DNA from: Podaxis mareebaensis
Taxonomy: Eukaryota > Basidiomycota > Agaricomycetes > Agaricales > Agaricaceae
Length of the DNA: 64,000 nucleotides
Assembly: GCA_018524725.1 (NCBI GenBank)
Contig: JAEUWP010000024.1
Location: 144,357 to 208,356 of the forward strand
Direction of reading: 5' to 3'
The notes under the pieces are model-generated. The model saw only the letters and a list, made by a program, of their open reading frames with translations. It ran no database searches and was not told where the DNA came from. Below, one piece after another: positions 33,400 through 45,457 of this stretch. Numbering within the stretch: the stretch's first letter is position 1; each line of letters opens with the position of its first letter. A program made the position numbers and the translations under genes.

Positions 33400-34395
33400 T
33401 AAACCGATTGGGGGAAGCCGTCAACGTGGTTCCTATGACGGTAAAGGATTACCCCTATCACAGCTGTGGAAGTGGTCAGAGTGAGGCACGATTTTTACCA
33501 TCAGCGCGTACCTTCAAGCAGCACGATAACGATGGAAAAGAATGTTCCTGTTGCAGCCGTGATCTTGGGTCTGGGCGTAAATTTACACATAAGAAGGCGG
33601 AAATAAGGGGATAGCAGTGAGACAATTTACAGGTAGCTGTCTACGATCACGCAGTATGTTCCATTATGGGACATCTCTACGTCACTTGGATGCTTGATGG
33701 AATACTATGCGTAGTACTTAATCAATCTGACACTAAAGTACAAGACGACAGGAGCGCTCACGACAAGGAATGATAAGAAGACTGCCAGTCCAAGAAGCCA
33801 AGGTATGCACACCAACTTGGGTATTGGGTAAGCCAAAACAGCAAGGAACGAAGCAACTCTCGTACCAGTGATGCAACCCGCTGCTGTTTTCGAGTCGTTG
33901 TCGACAATAATGCAGACCGTACATTAAGCAGGAGCTACCCGCCATCAATATCATGAACAAGTGGGGTATGATAAGAGAGCGTACATAGATGATGAGGGCT
34001 ACAGAAGTAAGACCAGCTCTGAATGTGATGTCATCTGAATTAATCGCAAATTCAGAAGGGTGAAGAATGAAGACCTACAAGTGTGGCATTGTATAGACAA
34101 GGGCGGATTGAGTGATGCATAGTGCTCGAGAGGTGACATGTGTCTGTTCGCCAGCGAAAAAAAGAAGTGAAAAAGAAACACCCCATAGTATCCATGAGAA
34201 GCAAAAACTAAACCATGTTGGGTGTCTAACGACCCGAGAAGAAAAAAGGGCGGTTAAAAAGATAAGTAAAAACCCCAGAGTGCCAGCAAGCTGGAGGGCG
34301 ATGAAAGCGTTGACTAGCGTTGTATCTCCGGACACTGGGTTTATGCAATTTCCAGTCAGTTTCATATGCGGCGGTGGTGTCTGATCGCAGCTCAC
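33400..34395 (-). pseudogene. Seven-helix membrane protein, copy iii, 3'-truncated
   Basis: Diverged relative of copies i and ii on the same strand. Seen: IALQLAGTLGFLLIFLTAL (helix 1), WFSFCFSWILWGVSFSLLFF then AGEQTHV and ITQSALVYTMPHL (helix 2 and signature), LFMILMAGSSCLMYG (helix 3), IPWLLGLAVFLSFLVVSA (helix 4) and ITAATGTFFSIVIVLLE (helix 5, near 33510-33560). Sequence for helices 6 and 7 is not found; it should lie where tandem unit 2 begins (below 33390). I infer that the end of the gene was lost when the duplicated block formed. Exons present are open. Confidence 0.55.
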
Positions 34396-35215
34396 CTTGA
34401 TGCATAGCTGGCCTTCCTATGCAATGTTTTCAGCCCTGTGGCAGAATATAAAGAGGGCCTCGCAATTCAATGCCAGCCCCGGTCAACAGAAGGGGGAAAA
34501 GGGAAAGAATGGAAGAAAAAAGGGAAAGGGAGCCAGCCTCGAGGAGAGAGCACAATAATGCTTCCCCTATGATGAAATATATAGCACACCAAAACGGAGC
34601 CTAAGTCGAAGCTATTGATACTATTGATACGTCAAAATGTGACAGATAGGACTTGACGTTTTGATGGGGCAGGGTTCTAGCTTTCAAGAGGCTCTGGTGA
34701 CGCGTAAACTTCTGAGTATGACTGGTGAAGCAATCGGAAGGGTGCCTCGACTCCTAAAACTGGGCCACAACAGCAACTGGAAGGCGGGACTGCCGCAATT
34801 CGTGGTTCAGCCTCGAATACACGGATTATCTCACTGAGTAGTGTCCATTATGCTCCTAACAACGGATGACGCGGCTTCATCAACACCATCAACATGATCA
34901 GCATATCCAGAACCGGCGTTGTCGACTGGAAAATCCATCTGATTCGAGTCCTTGGTAGTAGATATACATATTCTGGAACAGATGAATCGAAGTTTTGAAC
35001 AACGTTGGTGAAGATTGAGAAGTTCGTCTCTTGAAGAATAACGGGAAGTGGCCGCGAACCGGGCGCCGTGCATCAAACTTGTGTCCGGATATAAGTATAA
35101 GGTTGAAAGATTGATGGGGGCGTATACATTGCGCCAGAAAGATAATCTCGGAACTTAGTTTCCCTCTTCTGTGCCGCTCAAATGGATCTCGGCTGAGGGC
35201 GAGGCGATTGTAGCG
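34396..35215. other. Intergenic, nothing recognised
   Basis: Purine-rich tract at 34485-34560, presumably the leader of copy iii. Otherwise short frames without motifs. Confidence 0.4.
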
Positions 35216-35217
35216 TA

Positions 35218-36326
35218 CAGTCGAGGACGAGCGAAGTCAACAAATTTAATACATCGGGAACGGCTCGTGAGAATTGTTTGAAATTCCGGCATGAAACTCA
35301 GATCATTGAAATAAGCCGAAAAACGATTTTTTCCAGTATTTTTCCATGTATATTTGGCGACTGCCAAAATTTTTGGCATTTGCTTGCATCATGTAAGCAC
35401 CTAATGAGCGGCTACACCAGTATTGATGGTCCGTATCTAAGAAGCAATAGCTTCCAAGTGCATTACTGCGCTTCGGGAGACGCTGTGATGGCCTTTCTGT
35501 TTACAAACAGCCCAGGCAGCAGCCTTTCCAGTGTCCGACACGGTATGTACTCATGAACCTCCAGGATCTGTTGATAAACGACGGATCACATCCATAGGAC
35601 ATGCATACAAAGCTGAATATGCAGCTTTCTTTGCGTCCTGGCACTTGTCGGTAGCGGTACTTGCACCAGCCCCAGTACTATAGTAAATGATATTTCAGAA
35701 ATTCGGAGTTTCAACAACAGAGAAGGACAGACGTACCACCTCAATTGGATTGAGTTCACAATGAAACTTCGGCAAGAAGATGCATTCATGCCCACTATCT
35801 CTGGACTCCATAACCAGCCAAATGTTGCACCGGACACCGAACTTGTGCTCCAGTATGCCCTTGGGAGAATAATGACTGCTGCATGGCCCATCTACTCGGT
35901 AAGCAGGAAGACTTGAAAATCAAGAATCAATGTTCAAAAAGATTATTCATGATGTTCCGCTTGGCTTTCTTTTGTGGAAACGGCATTGGGAATGCAAGGA
36001 GGGGTCATTGGAGGCACCTGGTGGAATATTTCTTAGTATTCTTTGTTAATTTTATTACATAACAATGGCTCGTTAAATTTTTACACCTTTCGGGCTCCAT
36101 GCTCTGCCGGCGAAACGGAGTCGATTCCGCATTTTTACGTGAATTTTAAAGGTTTTTCTGTCATTTTGCCATAATTTTGGCCTTCGCTTAATAAAGTCAC
36201 TTTTCTGAGCCAACGGCTCGATAACTTTTTCACAGAAAGCTCTCAACGAGATCCATCGAATTACACTAATTTTATAAAATTTAAAGAACTTTCGGAAAAT
36301 TAGTTGACTTCACTTGTCCTCGACTG
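35218..36326. mobile_element. TIR transposon at a TA site (Tc1/mariner-like, non-autonomous)
   Basis: The ends are inverted repeats: left CAGTCGAGGACGAGCGAAGT (35218 on), right, read on the minus strand, CAGTCGAGGACAAGTGAAGT (from 36326 inward). They continue CAAC and AATTT, about 28 of 30 positions matching. Both ends are flanked by TA (35216-35217, 36327-36328). TA target duplication plus a CAGT terminus is typical of the Tc1/mariner group. Size is 1109 bp. No DDE transposase motif is visible, so it is non-autonomous. The interior carries spliced coding-like sequence (see 35398-35897). Confidence 0.8.
35398..35897 (+). pseudogene. Captured multi-exon coding sequence inside the TIR element
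   Basis: Exon-like segments with plausible splice sites: LMSGYTSIDGPYLRSN..AVMAFLFTNSPGS (to 35541, donor GTATGT); HAYKAEYAAFFASWHLS (35599-35650, donor GTAGCG); and EIRSFNNREGQTYHLNW..GLHNQPNVAPDTELVLQYAL (35697-35897, donor GTAAGC). The last exon is long, open and coding-like. It is not a transposase that I recognise, and I cannot name a family. Most likely host gene exons picked up by the element, with the frame between exons 2 and 3 uncertain. Confidence 0.45.
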
Positions 36327-36328
36327 TA

Positions 36329-38226
36329 CTTATTCCTTTGGTGTGGCATTGGGTGTTTTGTATCTATTAACGAACATTATTCGGTGTGTATACCGGTTCT
36401 TCATCGTTCTTCTCTAAACTGCCAGATCCATCCCACACAGTTTCATTCCGACAGGCATTTTCTCACAGAAGATCCTCGTATACATATCCGATCCTTTCCT
36501 TTAGGCTTCCAAAGAGGTCCAAAACGAGAATGATCAAAATTGTTAGTCGGGGTAGTAAGTTTCACGACACCCCTCTTTGTTGATGTATTTAGGACCGATT
36601 GATTCATGTGCTGTATGTAGCAAGGTACACCTAATTTATGAGCGATTGCTCCAGAAGTAATCGTTCATCAACACGTTTGCTCAATTCTATTCCGAGTTGA
36701 TACCGTCAGCGTCGGGTGATCCAAGGAACTCTGTTTTAACAGGTCGTTTTCCGGCCATGAGAAATCTCCCCTCGTCGGTGCTCGGAGACTGGAGTATGTC
36801 GATTGCCAACACGCTATGCTGTAGCAGACCCCAACCCACAAAACTGGGACAGTGGTATTCCTGTACCCATAGTAGTCTCAAACGTGCACGTTCATAGGCA
36901 CGGGCTCTAGGGTTTCTGCTCCCAACGTCATGACCGCGGTAGGTGTACTAGGTATAGTACACGCCGAAACTTACCCGAGACTTACACTTTCTAAAGGGGC
37001 TCCGTTCGCAGGGTTATGTTGACTGACGTCCTCGTCGGGGCACTGCGTCTATCTCCGTCGCGGAGAGTCGACACCGCCGTGGGGAGTCGATAAGCTAAAC
37101 AGCCACCACCGTGCGTCCATGCTGGTTTGAGCGCCGAATATTTCGTCAAGACAGGAAGTCTCAAATACTTCATTTAGTACGTTGACGTGGGGTTCGATAT
37201 GCCGTGGTCATCAGATATGGAATGTCCTTTGACGGTAAGAAACCGTAAACTCTGGGTTTGGAGTCCTTGGACACGAGTTAATTCGCATTCCGTCTGAAAA
37301 GCTCAAAGACGAATGGGGCGTAGATAACGACGCACATTGTTTGCTAAAAATACTGTTCTTCATTTATTGGCTCCGGGAAACTTAGCGGTGTCGCTTGGTT
37401 TTCGTAACGGTTTCTTCGATTCGGTAACTAACCGCATAACGTGAAGAGAGCGCTTATGGGCATGAACCACACGCGATGGGATAGAATATCTTGAGAAAAT
37501 TAAAAATAGCCGTCGCGCGTTTTACTGTGCCCGACCATAGCCGAGTGCAGCCTCTTGACCCGAGAGGGATAGGCTGCAGACAGCGTAAAGCTGGTTTGAG
37601 GAGTTAGCATCCAAGCTCGGATAACCCCAGCGCAAATTCCAATATTTTGACACTCCGTTATGTCCTTGGAGGGTATGCCCGGCGCTTCTTCGTAAGTGAA
37701 GATTCAGCATTTTATTCTGCCTTTCAGGGACCTAATGATTGTTCCATTCCTCCCTTCCCCCGATACCAGTGGACAACCCTGGTCGACAACGGGTGGTAAG
37801 AGTCGAGCAGTTTCGCGTACGAACTAATTTCGTTCGGTCCAGTACAGCTTAGGAGTAGCGATCGATGTTGTTCTTGCTAGTGTTAGTGTCTTACATGCGA
37901 TCTGAGTTTGGCGCTGAATACAGGTGAAACTGACGTTATGAACAGGTATGCTCTAACGAACCGTGGGATGTGCGCTACCCTGAAGCGACAGATTCTGTCC
38001 CTATACGTTGGCCCTGGAGTTAATTGCCCAGCAGTATTTTTGATGGATCTACGGGGTGTTTTATTAAAACGCATTCTTGAACGCAGTTTCGCTAGGCAGT
38101 TGCCAAGCTCGACGACCCTTTTCACGGATCCAGAATCAACTTGGATGTGCTCACAGAGCATGGCAACCTGGTCTTTGACTATACAAGGAGCTTCAAGAAT
38201 ATTTACCTGGTAATGTTCATGACTCC
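36329..38226. other. 1.9 kb without recognised features
   Basis: Short frames on both strands only; no repeat of other parts of the window was noticed. CpG content is ordinary, unlike the transposon graveyards. Confidence 0.4.
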
Positions 38227-38233
38227 TATAAAT
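38227..38233 (+). promoter_or_regulatory. TATA box of the peroxygenase gene
   Basis: TATAAAT about 60 bp upstream of the ATG at 38291, at a normal spacing. Confidence 0.5.
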
Positions 38234-38290
38234 TTACAAGAAAGTCTCCATGAATCACCAAGGAAAACAACCCTTCTATCCAGTCGCAGA

Positions 38291-39648
38291 ATGGTCAACT
38301 TTGTCAACTTCGTCGCCCTCGCCCTTGCTTTGGCCTCTCCAGCTTTGGCCTTCCCAGCCTACGGCTCCTTGGCCGGGCTCTCGCGCGAGGAGTTGGACAA
38401 GATCATCCCGACTCTCAAGTACAAGGAGCCTACACCTCCTCCTGGCCCTCCCAGCTTCACCGGCCTCAAGCTTGTCAACGATGCCAAGCACCCCTGGAAA
38501 CCTCTCAGGCCAGGTGACATTCGTGGTCCGTGCCCTGGCTTGAACACTCTTGCATCCCATGGTGTACGTGCTTTTGTGGCTCCTCTCCATACGTGACAAA
38601 GATTCTAACCATGGGATACAGTACCTTCCTCGCAATGGTATTGCAACCCAGCACAGATTATCTCTGCTGTTCAGGAAGGTGTGTGCACTCATGGCCCCCA
38701 TCTACAGAACCGAGTCTGAGAACAATCCTCTAGGCTTCAACATGGAGAACAAATTCGCGAGATTCGTGACCTATGCTGCCCACCTCATCGATGGCAACCT
38801 CGTTACCGATCTTCTGAGTATCGGAGCTCAGACTCCCAAGACCGGTCCTGCTCCGCCTGCACCAGCACTTGCCGCTGGACTCAACACCCATGCCGTGTTC
38901 GAGGGTGATGCAAGCATGACCCGAGGTTTGTCTTCACCGCCCAAGCACTCATCAACAACTCGTACTCACCTCCGGATTAGCTGATGCCTACTGGGGAGAC
39001 AATCACAGCTTCAACGAGACCCTCTTCGATGAGGTACGTCTAAACAGCAACACTCATCGAGTCAGCCGCTAATGTCATAAACAGATGGTGGAGTTCGCCA
39101 ACAAGTACGGCGATGGCAAGTATAACTGGACGGTCGCATCCGAGTTCAGGTACCACCGGATCGTCAACTCTATGCAGAACAACCCGACATTCGGGTTCAT
39201 CCAGCCGCGCTACTTCACTGCTTACGCAGAGGCGACGTTCCCCATCAACTTCTTCGTCGATGGACGTGTGACGGAGAACAGAGCATTGTCGATGGAAGAT
39301 GCTCGAGGCTTCTTCCAAGACAGCAGGATGCCCAAGGATTTCCACCGAGTTGGAAAACCGTCGTCGACTGAGAACATGGACTTCCTGGTGAATTCTCACC
39401 CGGTCAGGCCTGGCGGCAATGTAAACGGGACGAACAGCTACGAGGCTAACCCGAATGAGGCAGACTTGTCCCCGAGTCAGTTCTGCTTGATCTATGAGAA
39501 CTTCGTGAACCGAAACGTGCGGATGATGTACCCTAACCCGACTGGAGTGCTGAAGAAGGCGTTGAACCTGAACCTGCAATGGTTCTATGACTCGATCAGC
39601 GATAGGTGTCCCAACCAGGTATTCCCATATGGGAAAGACGACGAGTAG
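38291..39648 (+). pseudogene. Unspecific peroxygenase (heme-thiolate), one-base frameshift
   Basis: Full-length gene of the long peroxygenase family (Agrocybe aegerita UPO type), secreted enzymes that use H2O2 to hydroxylate or epoxidise organic compounds. Seen in order: hydrophobic signal peptide (MVNFVNFVALALALASPALA); RGPCPGLNTLASHG holding the heme-ligand Cys (about 38525-38570); YLPRNGIAT (38622-38648); a FARFVTYAAHLIDGNLVTDL segment; FEGDASMTR with the acid catalyst and metal motif (about 38898-38925); and a last exon (about 39085-39648) ending VFPYGKDDE. Exon 2 (38622-38678) is 57 nt but the flanking intron phases require 58; the codons after IAT are shifted by one missing base near 38648. 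All else is intact. Either a young pseudogene or a sequence error. Confidence 0.85.
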
Positions 39649-40607
39649 TTGGAGGAGGGATTTCTTGACACGATTGATAGGTAGCACGCCATATTATGTC
39701 GTATTGTAGCTGGAACACGTTGTGAATGATCTTGTGTTAGAGAGTCCAACTGCCTTGTGGGTCCGAAGAGTCTGCAATCAGTTAACCAGCGGGAGTATGC
39801 GGTCCCGGGTGCTGGAATCGAACTTCGGATTGAGGCCTTGTCTCATCGAGCTCCTCGGGCCTAAATTGCCACGTCGGTTCGGGTGTCCGGTGACCAGATT
39901 TACCTACAGACAACACCTGCGGCGATGGGCGTTCCCACTCCTCCCGTTGTGTGATTCAATCATATCACAGGACGCGGATCGCAGGAGCTCACCCACCCAT
40001 ACTTATCAGAACACCATCATGATGACAAGAAATTAGCCATACAACGTTACCTAACAATCTCGGTTGCACGTGACTTGTTCTATCTTTGTTCTATCTTTTG
40101 AGTTTTAATAATCCTTCATTGCTGATGCATATGCTGATGGCTTGTTGGAACTTCTGGGTTTGAGCCCCGCAAACGAACGCCTTTGACTTGCACTACACAT
40201 GTCTCACAGAAAGAAGGACCAGATCTTCAATTGTTTGCAGCGCGCCCGAAGTGTTCAACCAGTTCTTGGCGAAGGGAAAGGACAAAACCTACACAGCCAG
40301 CTAATTTGAGTCATCTGCGCGATCACGTCTACGGGCACTATCTTCCGACCAATATCGAAGTTGCACCGCCTGCTTTCCCGTGTTACGGCTGGGACTGCAG
40401 AATAATACAAGACAGTGGTCTTCCGTTGAGCGCCGGTTGATCCTAGATGGGTCAGGCAGAAGCTTAGCATCGCTTTTGCTGCGCCGTGGCACTCTGATGC
40501 GGTCAAGCTTATTGTACGTTGGCTGGTCAGCTGGTATTTACCTGCGTAGTTGCACCATCTATAAATTTTTCTTCTCTTGTTCATTTGTATAAAACACAGC
40601 TGTTTCA

Positions 40608-42110
40608 ATGGATGCTCCCCAGGATTCCTTTCCTCCGTTGATGATCCTAAACCGATATGTCGTGTCAAGCAAGTGAGTATCTATCCGTGCCGTGTTTACG
40701 TCTTTGCCGACATCTCATCTCATAAAACACATCCACGACGGCAAAAGCCCCTGATCCGGAAATGACCAACGCAGTAGTGCTCGCTTTCAACCTCATGCAA
40801 CTTACTGGAGGGACGGGGCTAGCTCTCACCATGCTGATAGCGGGTTTTAATCCAAGAACATCTCGCCTATCGACGTGGTATAGTTTTTGTCTTTCATGGA
40901 TTGTTTCATCCTTCAGCTATTGTCTCTTGTACATCTTTGGCCGCCAAACCGGAGCAGATCCTGGTCGCTCGTTGTGTGCCTTCCAGAGCGCTCTCATCTA
41001 TGCAGCACCCGTGCTGTGAGTAGAGGCTTCTCCCGCGCTTTACTGATCATGACTCTCACAACTTCTAATAAAAGCACTGCTGGAACGACCCTCTCTTTTG
41101 TCATCCAGGTATGTTGCCCAACTTGCAGTTTCAAGAGGTTTCGGCAAGAAGGTTTACTCCATTGGATTCGCTCCAGATTTATCTTGGCATGTCCGGCCAC
41201 CCAAGACTGAAGCTATCCACGAAGTATCTTGTCAGCAAGTGCCTCTCGCGAAATGTTAATGTCACTCAGTAATTCGCGCTTTAGCTACAGCTGTGCCCTT
41301 ACTTTGTCTGGTTGACGATCGTCATCGTAGTGCTGATTGTAAGGACCAATCCTAGGATATATTTTCCATAGACCTGCTAACATGCTTGTATAGTTTGGAC
41401 TGGGACATCCGACCTTTTTTGGCCGGTTGAACGGTATATACTGTAGCTCAACTTCAAAGATACTGTAAGTCTTCAACAGGTTGAAGTCTGAGAGTCGAGG
41501 ATGAACTGACGTTGATATTACTATTGAAACAGGCCGCGAGCGATTGCAGTCATTATTCTTGTGGTCATTTTGGTGATCGCATTATTACAGGGCGAGTCAC
41601 TATACCATTTTCCAACCACTCAGTCCTGAATTAATGTCATGAAGTAGCGATCATATTCCATAAAATTTCTGGGAGGGGAATAATCAGCGAGGATCAGAAG
41701 GTGCTGTACATGCTTTTCAGGGTGTTCCTCTTCGACCTTGGAGCTCTGTTGGGCTTGATGTGGGTTGTTCGGATTCTCCATACTTATTTCGAGAGGCACG
41801 TTGAAGTGATGACGCAGAGTTTCGATCGCCTTTCTCTTATTCACTTGGAACACCAGCGCTGTATTTAACTTGATAATGGCTTCCTGTGAGTCGTAGCGGC
41901 TTGTATATCTCAACGAAAATACTGGCTGAATTTGCTCCTCACAGACCCTCCGTTTGTTCTGATTATTTTTGGACTGAGTCAACGTGTAAGTGGCTCGTGA
42001 TTGTCTACCAGCATAACCGAGACCGTACTGTACCAACAGGACATTTTATGTGCCTGTTTTCGTCGAGAGTCCCGTTACCAGCAGAACAACCATATTCTAG
42101 GGATACCTAG
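40608..42110 (+). CDS. Seven-helix membrane protein, copy iv
   Basis: Exon 1 reads MDAPQDSFPPLMILNRYVVS, then an intron, then NLMQLTGGTGLALTMLIAG (helix 1), WYSFCLSWIVSSFSYCLLYIF, GRQTGADPG and FQSALIYAAPVL, TTLSFVIQ (helix 3), CPYFVWLTIVIVVLI (helix 4, about 41285-41335), PRAIAVIILVVILVIALLQ (helix 5, 41533-41590), MLFRVFLFDLGALLGL (helix 6, about 41705-41760), DPPFVLIIFGLSQR (helix 7, 41944-41985), and a tail ending at TAG 42108-42110. After helix 3 the frame is hard to follow without a very short intron, so a frameshift is possible. Closest relative is copy v. Confidence 0.5.
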
Positions 42111-42329
42111 CTAGCAGATGCTGCTTCGACATGTCTTCAGAGTAACGTATTTGTATGTGTATAGTACCAGTAAACCCTCTACATTCGTCTTAGCGTCGTG
42201 TGTGACACCCCTACTTCACGCCTTCTGATCCAATACCTGCCCAAGCAATATTCTAATACCCGGGTACGGATACATCACAAAATCAACCACATCGACTACA
42301 TACACACAAAACACCAAAAAATACATTAC

Positions 42330-43328
42330 AAGACTACATCGAACCCCACCACGCCTAAACCACCTCCGAGCCCACCTCCGCCCTTCCCTAGCCTTACCCT
42401 CGCTCTCGCTCTCCTCTTCATCCTCAAACTGAATCCTAACCCTTCCTCTACCAATCGAAATATCAACCCCAACCCCAACCCACTCCCCACTCCGAGCTCA
42501 TTTCCATTTCCATTTCCAGTTCCACAAACACAACCACCCGCCTTCCCCACCCCCGCCCTTGCTGTTCCTACCACCGCTGCTGTTCTCGACACAACGTTCG
42601 AATGATTCAGATATTCATTACTATCGTCACTCGAGCTCGTAGGGCCATGCCACTCCCTTACATTCGAAAACACTTTCCCTTCAACCGAGATTCTCTTTAC
42701 GTGTCCCATAGTCCCACCCTCCACGCCTTCTTCCGTCTCTACGGAATCTTGAACCCAAGCCGGATCTCTTCGAAGAGTCGAAAGAGGAGATAATACCGGC
42801 GACGACAAAGGCGAAGTAACCAAAGTAGGTGAAGTAGTTAAAAAAGGGAGTGTAGATGGAGATGGAGGTGGGGAAGGCGATGTAGAAGACGAATGAAGTC
42901 GTAAAAGCTAAGTTAAGACAACAGTCGCGACTCCGGTTGATGTCCAGACAATACACGATCACGTGTTCACATTGTGGGTTTATGTGTGCCTTGGACTTTT
43001 TTGGAGAGGGTATCGGAGTCTACTTACGTCGAGGAAACTTGGACGTACGCTAGTATGGAATTTCGGCGCTTGTGAGTCTGTCGGTGTTGGGGGATGAGGG
43101 TTGTGGTTAACGCAGCGTCTGGGCTGGCCGAGGAGTCGAAGGAGTGCCCTACAGAGTTGCGTTTGATGTTCTGTGTTTGGAATTGTATGAGGGGTGTGGG
43201 TGCCGTTGAGGGGCGGCTACTGGGCACGGTTTTAGTTTGTGTGGAGGTTCCGGGGTTCGATGTCCGATGATCGATGATCCGTCACCAGAGTTCGGGCCGT
43301 TCGGATAATTGGAGTTTCGTCGTTCTTG
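42330..43328 (-). pseudogene. 3' fragment of the DUF7330-like gene
   Basis: Matches the 3' third of the gene at 47460-50515 on the same strand, including HVKRISVE, WHGPTSSSDDS, NVVSRTAAV and a Gly/Arg-rich end, but with a frameshift so that the terminal IRIQFEDEEE-type sequence is read out of frame. It stops abruptly at about 43328, where peroxygenase sequence begins. No start, no N-terminal half. A duplication breakpoint remnant. Confidence 0.75.
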
Positions 43329-43336
43329 TATACCCT

Positions 43337-43962
43337 TCAATGAGATCCTCTTCGATGAGGTACGTCTAAACAGCAACACTCATCGAGTCAGCCACTAACG
43401 TCACAAACAGATGGTGGAATTCGCCAACAAGTACGGCAATGGCAAGTACAATTGGACGGCCGCATCCGAGTTTAGGTATCACCGGATCGTCAGCTCTATG
43501 CAGAACAATTCGACATTCGGGTCCATCCAGCCACGTTACTTCACGGCCTACACAGAGGCGACGTTCCCCAACAACTTCGATGGACGGGTGACGGAGAACA
43601 GAGCGTTACCGACGGAAGACGCGCGAGGCTTCTTCCAAGACAGCAGGATGCCCAAGGGCTTCCACCGAGTTAGCAAACCGTCGTCAACTGAGGACATGGA
43701 GTTCCTGGTGAACTCTCACCCAATCAGGCCTGGCGGCAATGTGAACGGGACGAACAGCTACGAGGCTAACCCGAATGAAGCGGACTTGTCCCCGACAGTT
43801 TTGCTGATCTACAAGAACTCCGTGAACCGAAGCGTGCGGATGATGTGTCCTAACCCGACTGAAGTGTTGAAGGTGTTGAATCTGAACATGCAGTGGTTCT
43901 ATGACTCGATCAGCGACAGGTATCCCAACCAGGTGTTCCTATACGGGAAAGGCGATGAGTAG
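43337..43962 (+). pseudogene. Peroxygenase fragment, last exon only
   Basis: Contains the end of one internal exon (to the GTACGT donor at 43360), the intron, and the last exon of the peroxygenase at 38291-39648, from MVEFANKYGNGKYNW to VFLYGKGDE with a stop at 43960-43962. The signal peptide, heme Cys motif and EGD motif are all missing, so no enzyme can result. Relative to the long copy it has several small in-frame losses (for example FPNNF-DGRV against FPINFFVDGRV) but no frameshift. Confidence 0.85.
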
Positions 43963-44439
43963 ACAAGAAGTTGTTCAACACAGATAATAGGTAGCACGCC
44001 ATATTCTCTCGTATTGTGGTTGAAGGTTGTATGCGAATGATCTTGTGCTTAGAAAACCCGGCCGCCTTGCGGAAAAAAGGTCCGCAATCAGTCGATCGGG
44101 TATGCGGTCATGCGAAAACCGAGTTCTCGCAATTGTCCCTCGAATGATGAAATCGGACTTTGGATTGAAGCCTTTTGGGACCTTCTCTCATAGAGCTCCT
44201 TGGACCACAACGGCCATGTCGATTTAGGTGATCAAATTGACCTACAGGAACCTGTGGCCCCGATGGACATCCCCACTCCTCCCATTGTGGAATTCAAACA
44301 ACATCACAGGTTACGGCTAGCGAGAACTCACCGACCCATATTAAAACACCATGCGAACGAAAATAACCATGTAATGTCACCAAACAATAATCTTGTCCGC
44401 GCGCGAGGGATTCCATCTTTTTAATTACGCCTCATCGCT

Positions 44440-45457
44440 AGTTGATGGTTTGTTGGAATGCTGGGCTTCAAACCAAGCCCGTGGTGGCGGTCTTTGCATG
44501 GCTTCTCCTACAAGATACACGTAATCTCTTTACGACCGGTGGTCAGACCGACTAACGAATCGTATGTGTGTCTGCACCAATGAACTTTCCATGTCATCAA
44601 AGTAATACGGCACACTGGTGTTCCATGCAGTCTTTTGTACTTCCGTGGCTGACAATACAATTACCTGTAGTCGTCGTGTCCATGTTCACTATAGCGCGCA
44701 ATCACGATGGATACAACATCGGGCCATCAGAAATACGGATGTTGATGTTGTTATGACCGAAGTGAGACATCCGACGAACCTTACGTCGTCATGATCCTCG
44801 ACCATTTCACCCACCCAATGCAGATCGTTCTTTGCATTGTTAAGTCCACTTGCTCGTTGTAGCAGAGCAACAGAGGCTGACTATACGAGTGCCCCAAATT
44901 CACACTTGCTCTTGTGACGTAACCCTCAGGCTGAAACTACCAGGCGTGTCGGACGTGACGAATTGAAGTCCTTTCAAACTTGCTCATGTTTCGGCGCCTC
45001 AACAATGGCCTTCGAGTCGTAAAGGATATCACGACACATGCCACTTCACCGAAAGAAAGGACCATCTCAACCATTTGCAGCGTGATCGAGGTGGTCTACT
45101 AGTTCTTGGCGGCAGGAATGGACTATAGTACAAACATTACATAGCCAGCCAATTTGTGTCATCTGTACGATTACGTTTACAGACACTACTTTCTAGACAA
45201 TTTCGGCGTTGCGATGTGCCTATTTCTCTGATGTTGCAACTGGGATTGCAGGATAATACAGGACAGAGGTTTCCCGTTGAGCGCGGGTCGATTCTGCGCC
45301 GTGCATCAGATAGAAGCTTAGCATCGTTTCTGCTGTGCACTCTGATATAGTCAGGCTTATTGTAAGTTGACCAACCAGCCCGTATTCACTTGCCCCGTCG
45401 CACCGTCTATAATATTTCTTCTGCCTATCTTCGTTTGTATAAAACACAGCTCCTTTA
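44440..45457. other. Interval between peroxygenase fragment and seven-helix copy v
   Basis: The 45040-45457 part matches 40190-40607 of the upstream unit (GAAAGAAAGGACCATCTC, then TTTGCAGCGTGATCG). About 0.5 kb (44470-45040) has no counterpart there and holds nothing recognisable. Confidence 0.5.

Larger units (their letters stand above)
39008..43330. repeat. Tandem duplication, upstream unit (peroxygenase end / seven-helix iv / DUF7330 end)
   Basis: The sequence from the TTCAACGAGACCCTCTTCGATG exon of the peroxygenase through the seven-helix gene to a point inside the DUF7330-like gene recurs in the same order at 43331-48449. The junction between the two units (about 43328-43337) fuses the middle of the DUF7330 gene directly to a peroxygenase exon. 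Confidence 0.8.

Noticed and set aside
39780..39850. Possible minus-strand tRNA (GTTCGATTCC B box near 39816)
   Set aside because: The T stem does not pair, and no acceptor stem or A box at the right spacing is found; the duplicate at 44090-44190 does not conserve it.
42198..42605. Plus-strand Pro/Asn-rich frame
   Set aside because: Antisense of the Gly/Arg-rich end of the DUF7330 fragment; low-complexity shadow.
44455..44485. GGGCTT...AAGCCC inverted repeat near 44467
   Set aside because: A single six-base stem; expected by chance and not conserved in the duplicate unit.
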